NCBI GenBank assembly: GCA_016205995.1
Contig: JACQSJ010000055.1
Coordinates: 1 to 6,825 of the forward strand
Source of the DNA: Candidatus Uhrbacteria bacterium
GTDB taxonomy: Bacteria; Patescibacteriota; Patescibacteriia; UBA9934; GWF2-40-263
DNA: 6,825 bases
Direction: 5' to 3'
Shown: piece after piece, positions 5,029 to 6,825 of the stretch
Position numbering within the stretch: the first letter of the stretch is position 1
How the letters are laid out: each line of letters starts with the position of its first letter
Made by a program: the position numbers and the translations under genes
The notes under the pieces: generated by a model
Told to the model about the DNA's origin: nothing
What the model saw: the letters and a program-made list of their open reading frames with translations, nothing else
The model's database searches: none

Positions 5029-6327
5029 CTAAGTCAGGAGTCGCAGCCCCTCGAGCAAGCGGCCGACGGCGCCCTGCGTGTCGGCTGGCGCCTGCGCAAG
5101 TGAGAAGCGCACCCAGCCAGGCTGGAAGAACGGGTCGCCTGGCACCATGGCCAGTCCGTGCTGGGCCGTGAAGTACTCGCACAGCGTCGTGGATGTCCAG
5201 TCATGCTCGCGCGCCGCCTCGCTCAGGTCGATGAACGCGTAGTACCCCTGGTCGGCGACGAAGCGGATGCGTTCACGTTCGAGCGCAGCTCGCAGGATCG
5301 CTCGGCTCTGGTTCGTCGGCGCCGTCACGCGATGCACCCAGGGATGCATCCGAGGATTGTCGCTCTGGTAGAGCTCGAACGCACAGGCCTCACCCAACGC
5401 GTTGGGAAGCACCGTGTGCGAGGCGATCGCGGCGATCGCTCCCGCAAGCGCTCGCGAGCCGCACACCAGGTGTGCGCTGCGGACGTTGCTTGCTCCCACC
5501 GCCTTGGTCAGCCCGTCCAAGACCACGATGCGCTCGCGCTCGCGAGGCTCGAGATGGCTCAACAGGCAGTCCAGGCTGTACGGCTCAGCATCCTGCTCCA
5601 ATACCATCTGGTACATGAAGTCCCACAGCACCCAGGGAACGTCGAGCGAGAGGGCACGGACAGTGGCGTCCAGCAGGTCGTCGGGCGTGTAGTACGTGCC
5701 CGTCGGGTTGTCGGGGCTCGTGAGCACCAGCGCCGCAGCGGGTCCACCCTGCGTATGCGCGAGACCGAACGCCTCATCGATACCATCGGGCGTGATGTGG
5801 AAGTCACCGCTGGAGCACGGCGCACACAGCAGGTTGAGCCCGCTGAGGTAGGAGCCGGGCCCGTAAGAGATCCACGGTGCGCCCGAACACAGGAGCGTCC
5901 CTCCACGCTGGCCGCTCAAGAGTCCCATCGCCTGATAGAACTTCTGGAGGCCATCGCGCCCGCCGTCGGTGAGGACGATGTGGTCGAGAGTGAGACCGAG
6001 GCTCGCGGAGAGGTGGTAGTGGTTCTGGAAGATGGCGCGGCGGACGCGCACGTCGCCCTGAGGCGTTCCGTAGCTCGTCGCGTGGGTCTGCGGCAGAAAC
6101 CGCAGCAGAGCTTCGGCGAGCTCCTGGGGGGACAGACCCGGCAAGCTCGCCCCGCCGTCACCCTGCGAGGCGTCAAAGACCGGCACGCCGGGATGCTCCT
6201 TCAAGAACTCAGCGAGTCCCTGCTTGATGCGGAACATCTGCGACGGCGGGAGCTGACGGCGCAGGTGCGCACCGTTGTGGATGCGGGCGGAGTCAACGTC
6301 GGCGAAACGGGCAGGCTGTTGGTGCAT
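5029..6327 (-). CDS. class I/II PLP-dependent aminotransferase
   Basis: Encodes 432 residues of fold-type I. Visible landmarks: SYGTPQGDVRVRRAI (85-99), the region gripping the cofactor in this fold; TDGGRDGLQ (120-128), the phosphate-binding turn; SPDNPTGTYY (204-213) with Asn207; WDFMY (235-239) with cofactor-contacting Asp236 and Tyr239; LDGLTKAVGASNVRSAHLVCG (270-290) with Schiff-base Lys275; and GWVRFSLA (404-411) with Arg407, the usual substrate-carboxylate arginine. An active cytosolic enzyme moving amino groups between amino and keto acids is expected; the substrate cannot be assigned. The N-terminus is slightly longer than usual. ATG 6327 has a good GGAG 5 nt upstream. The gene is visibly more GC-rich than the envelope operon and the only one with a clear Shine-Dalgarno, which may hint at a different origin. 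It is monocistronic: own terminator, divergent from ssrA. Confidence 0.9.
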   Translation of the reverse strand: MHQQPARFADVDSARIHNGAHLRRQLPPSQMFRIKQGLAEFLKEHPGVPVFDASQGDGGASLPGLSPQELAEALLRFLPQTHATSYGTPQGDVRVRRAIFQNHYHLSASLGLTLDHIVLTDGGRDGLQKFYQAMGLLSGQRGGTLLCSGAPWISYGPGSYLSGLNLLCAPCSSGDFHITPDGIDEAFGLAHTQGGPAAALVLTSPDNPTGTYYTPDDLLDATVRALSLDVPWVLWDFMYQMVLEQDAEPYSLDCLLSHLEPRERERIVVLDGLTKAVGASNVRSAHLVCGSRALAGAIAAIASHTVLPNALGEACAFELYQSDNPRMHPWVHRVTAPTNQSRAILRAALERERIRFVADQGYYAFIDLSEAAREHDWTSTTLCEYFTAQHGLAMVPGDPFFQPGWVRFSLAQAPADTQGAVGRLLEGLRLLT

Positions 6328-6332
6328 GGCGT

Positions 6333-6336
6333 CTCC
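6333..6336 (-). promoter_or_regulatory. Shine-Dalgarno GGAG of the aminotransferase gene
   Basis: GGAG on the minus strand, 5 nt before ATG 6327. It fixes the start and is unusual in this window, where the other genes lack such a site. Confidence 0.6.
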
Positions 6337-6352
6337 ATCAAGAGCCGCGATG

Positions 6353-6381
6353 AGTCTACACGATTGACGGAGGGCTGAAAA
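6353..6381 (-). promoter_or_regulatory. putative promoter of the aminotransferase gene
   Basis: Minus-strand TTTTCA (6381-6376) and TAGACT (6358-6353) are separated by 17 nt, each matching 4 of 6 consensus positions. Transcription would start near 6346. It overlaps the divergent ssrA promoter. Confidence 0.35.
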
Positions 6382-6392
6382 GAGAGTAGGTT
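6364..6392 (+). promoter_or_regulatory. putative promoter of ssrA
   Basis: TTGACG (6364-6369, 5 of 6 consensus) and TAGGTT (6387-6392, 3 of 6) are separated by 17 nt. The hexamer ends 8 nt before the tmRNA 5' end at 6401, so transcription could begin at or next to the mature end with little leader for RNase P to remove. Confidence 0.5.
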
Positions 6393-6400
6393 ATCTGAAT

Positions 6401-6796
6401 GGGGCTGATCGGTATCGACGGGAGTTCCTTCCATTCTGATCAAGCCGTGCGGGCATGGGCCGCACGCAAATATTCCCCATGCAAGACGACAACTGCAAAC
6501 AACGTCATGGCAATGATCAAGAACGCTTTCCGCGTTCCATCATTTGCTCCAGTCCTCGCCTAACGGCTTGTAGGACCATCCGCCTTAGCGACGCTCGATA
6601 GCTAGGACCCGGGTGTTATATCATCGAGCTGGAACAGACGGTCACCGGTCTCGTCTGTTTAAGAGTTGCGATCGGTTGCTGCCTGTGCGTTTCGTCACGC
6701 CTAGAGCATAGGTAGGTATCAAGGCGTGACTGAGCTTGGTACCGTCAGAATGAAAAGCCTTACCGCACGGGAGTTCGATTCTCCCCAGCTCCACCA
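6401..6796 (+). ncRNA. ssrA: transfer-messenger RNA (tmRNA)
   Basis: tmRNA rescues ribosomes stalled on broken mRNAs and adds a degradation tag. The 5' end GGGGCTG pairs with CAGCTCC before ACCA (acceptor stem, one G-U; CCA encoded). The 5' GGTATCGACGGGA is the tmRNA D-domain signature, and GGGAG-TTCGATT-CTCCC is the T-arm. Helix H2 forms between CATTCTGA (6432-6439) and TCAGAATG (6745-6752). PK1 is drawable: CGTGCGG (6446-6452) with CCGCACG (6460-6466), plus loop CATGGG (6454-6459) with CCCATG (6476-6481), ending 13 nt before the resume codon GCA (6495). H5 is GTCCT (6552-6556) with AGGAC (6572-6576), plus GCC/GGC, with the stop codon between the strands. Further stems are AACAGACG/CGTCTGTT (6633-6640/6652-6659) and GTCACGCC/GGCGTGAC (6694-6701/6723-6730), as expected for later pseudoknots. 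One-piece form, 396 nt. SmpB is the expected partner, not encoded here. Confidence 0.97.
6495..6563 (+). other. tmRNA tag-peptide reading frame
   Basis: Resume codon GCA then AAC AAC, as in the ANxx start of most tags; 22 sense codons and TAA (6561-6563). The tag begins ANNVMAMIKNAF and ends RVPSFAPVLA. The hydrophobic small end (VLA) suits ClpXP-type recognition, but it is longer than the 10-11 residue E. coli type, contains two Met, Lys and Arg, and lacks the usual ALAA end. The frame follows from PK1 spacing, the conserved GCAAAC start and the stop codon in H5. Confidence 0.85.
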
Positions 6797-6810
6797 TCCT
6801 TCGCTCCAGC

Positions 6811-6820
6811 AGTATTTTTT
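6811..6820 (+). terminator. possible terminator T-run after ssrA
   Basis: Six T at 6815-6820 lie about 18 nt after the tmRNA 3' end. Only a very weak GCT/AGC stem is visible before them, so termination may depend on the tmRNA acceptor/T-arm fold or on sequence beyond the window. Confidence 0.3.
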
Positions 6821-6825
6821 GTTGC

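Noticed and set aside
5423..5439. Two adjacent GCGATCGC palindromes resembling the cyanobacterial HIP1 motif
   Set aside because: They encode the repeated Ala-Ile-Ala of the aminotransferase and I saw no others, so codon choice explains them.
5158..6378. Open frame of 406 codons on the plus strand opposite the aminotransferase
   Set aside because: Its product is Arg/Val/Glu-rich and low in order, with no recognisable motif. It mirrors a GC-rich gene whose PLP-enzyme motifs are unmistakable, so it is an antisense shadow.
6745..6796. 3' end of ssrA as a separate tRNA gene
   Set aside because: The acceptor and T-arm pair with the 5' tmRNA end about 390 nt away, and no anticodon arm exists.

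Overview
The window looks like part of a small-genome bacterium's chromosome, most likely from the Candidate Phyla Radiation (Patescibacteria). This is an inference, not a sequence match. It rests on tightly packed envelope genes, most of them in no family I can name; start codons mostly without Shine-Dalgarno sequences; TGA used as an ordinary stop, which argues against the recoded Gracilibacteria/Absconditabacteria; a tmRNA with an unusual tag; and a GTCATTCCGAGCGA-type palindromic repeat of a kind common in environmental genomes. Nearly all protein genes are on the minus strand. The tmRNA is on the plus strand.

Left edge (1-235): the last codons of a possible plus-strand gene, a plus-strand intrinsic terminator, and a long imperfect inverted repeat (133-221) that may also end transcription from the right. 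A Wzz/YveK-type polysaccharide co-polymerase gene follows (236-880, minus), with its own putative promoter. An exact 11-bp repeat flanks it, and one copy forms part of a hairpin just before its start codon.

Centre (924-4967, minus): a five-gene operon with junctions of 2, 2, 3 and -4 nt. In transcription order it encodes an AI-2E/PerM-family membrane protein, a small single-span protein with a helical outer domain, a single-span protein with a beta-rich outer domain (faintly YpmS/DUF2140-like), a polytopic membrane protein of about 8-9 spans, and an HtrA/DegP-like protein with a PDZ domain. All three catalytic-triad positions of the last appear to be substituted. The set looks like an undescribed cell-envelope module ending in a pseudoprotease. 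A near-consensus extended -10 promoter lies directly upstream of the AI-2E gene and would give an almost leaderless mRNA.

Right (5029-6796): a visibly more GC-rich class I/II PLP-dependent aminotransferase gene (minus) with its own Shine-Dalgarno sequence and intrinsic terminator. Across a 73-nt gap lies a complete ssrA (tmRNA) gene on the plus strand, with encoded CCA, a foldable PK1 and a 22-residue tag reading frame. Putative promoters for the two genes overlap in the gap. The window ends 29 nt past the tmRNA.
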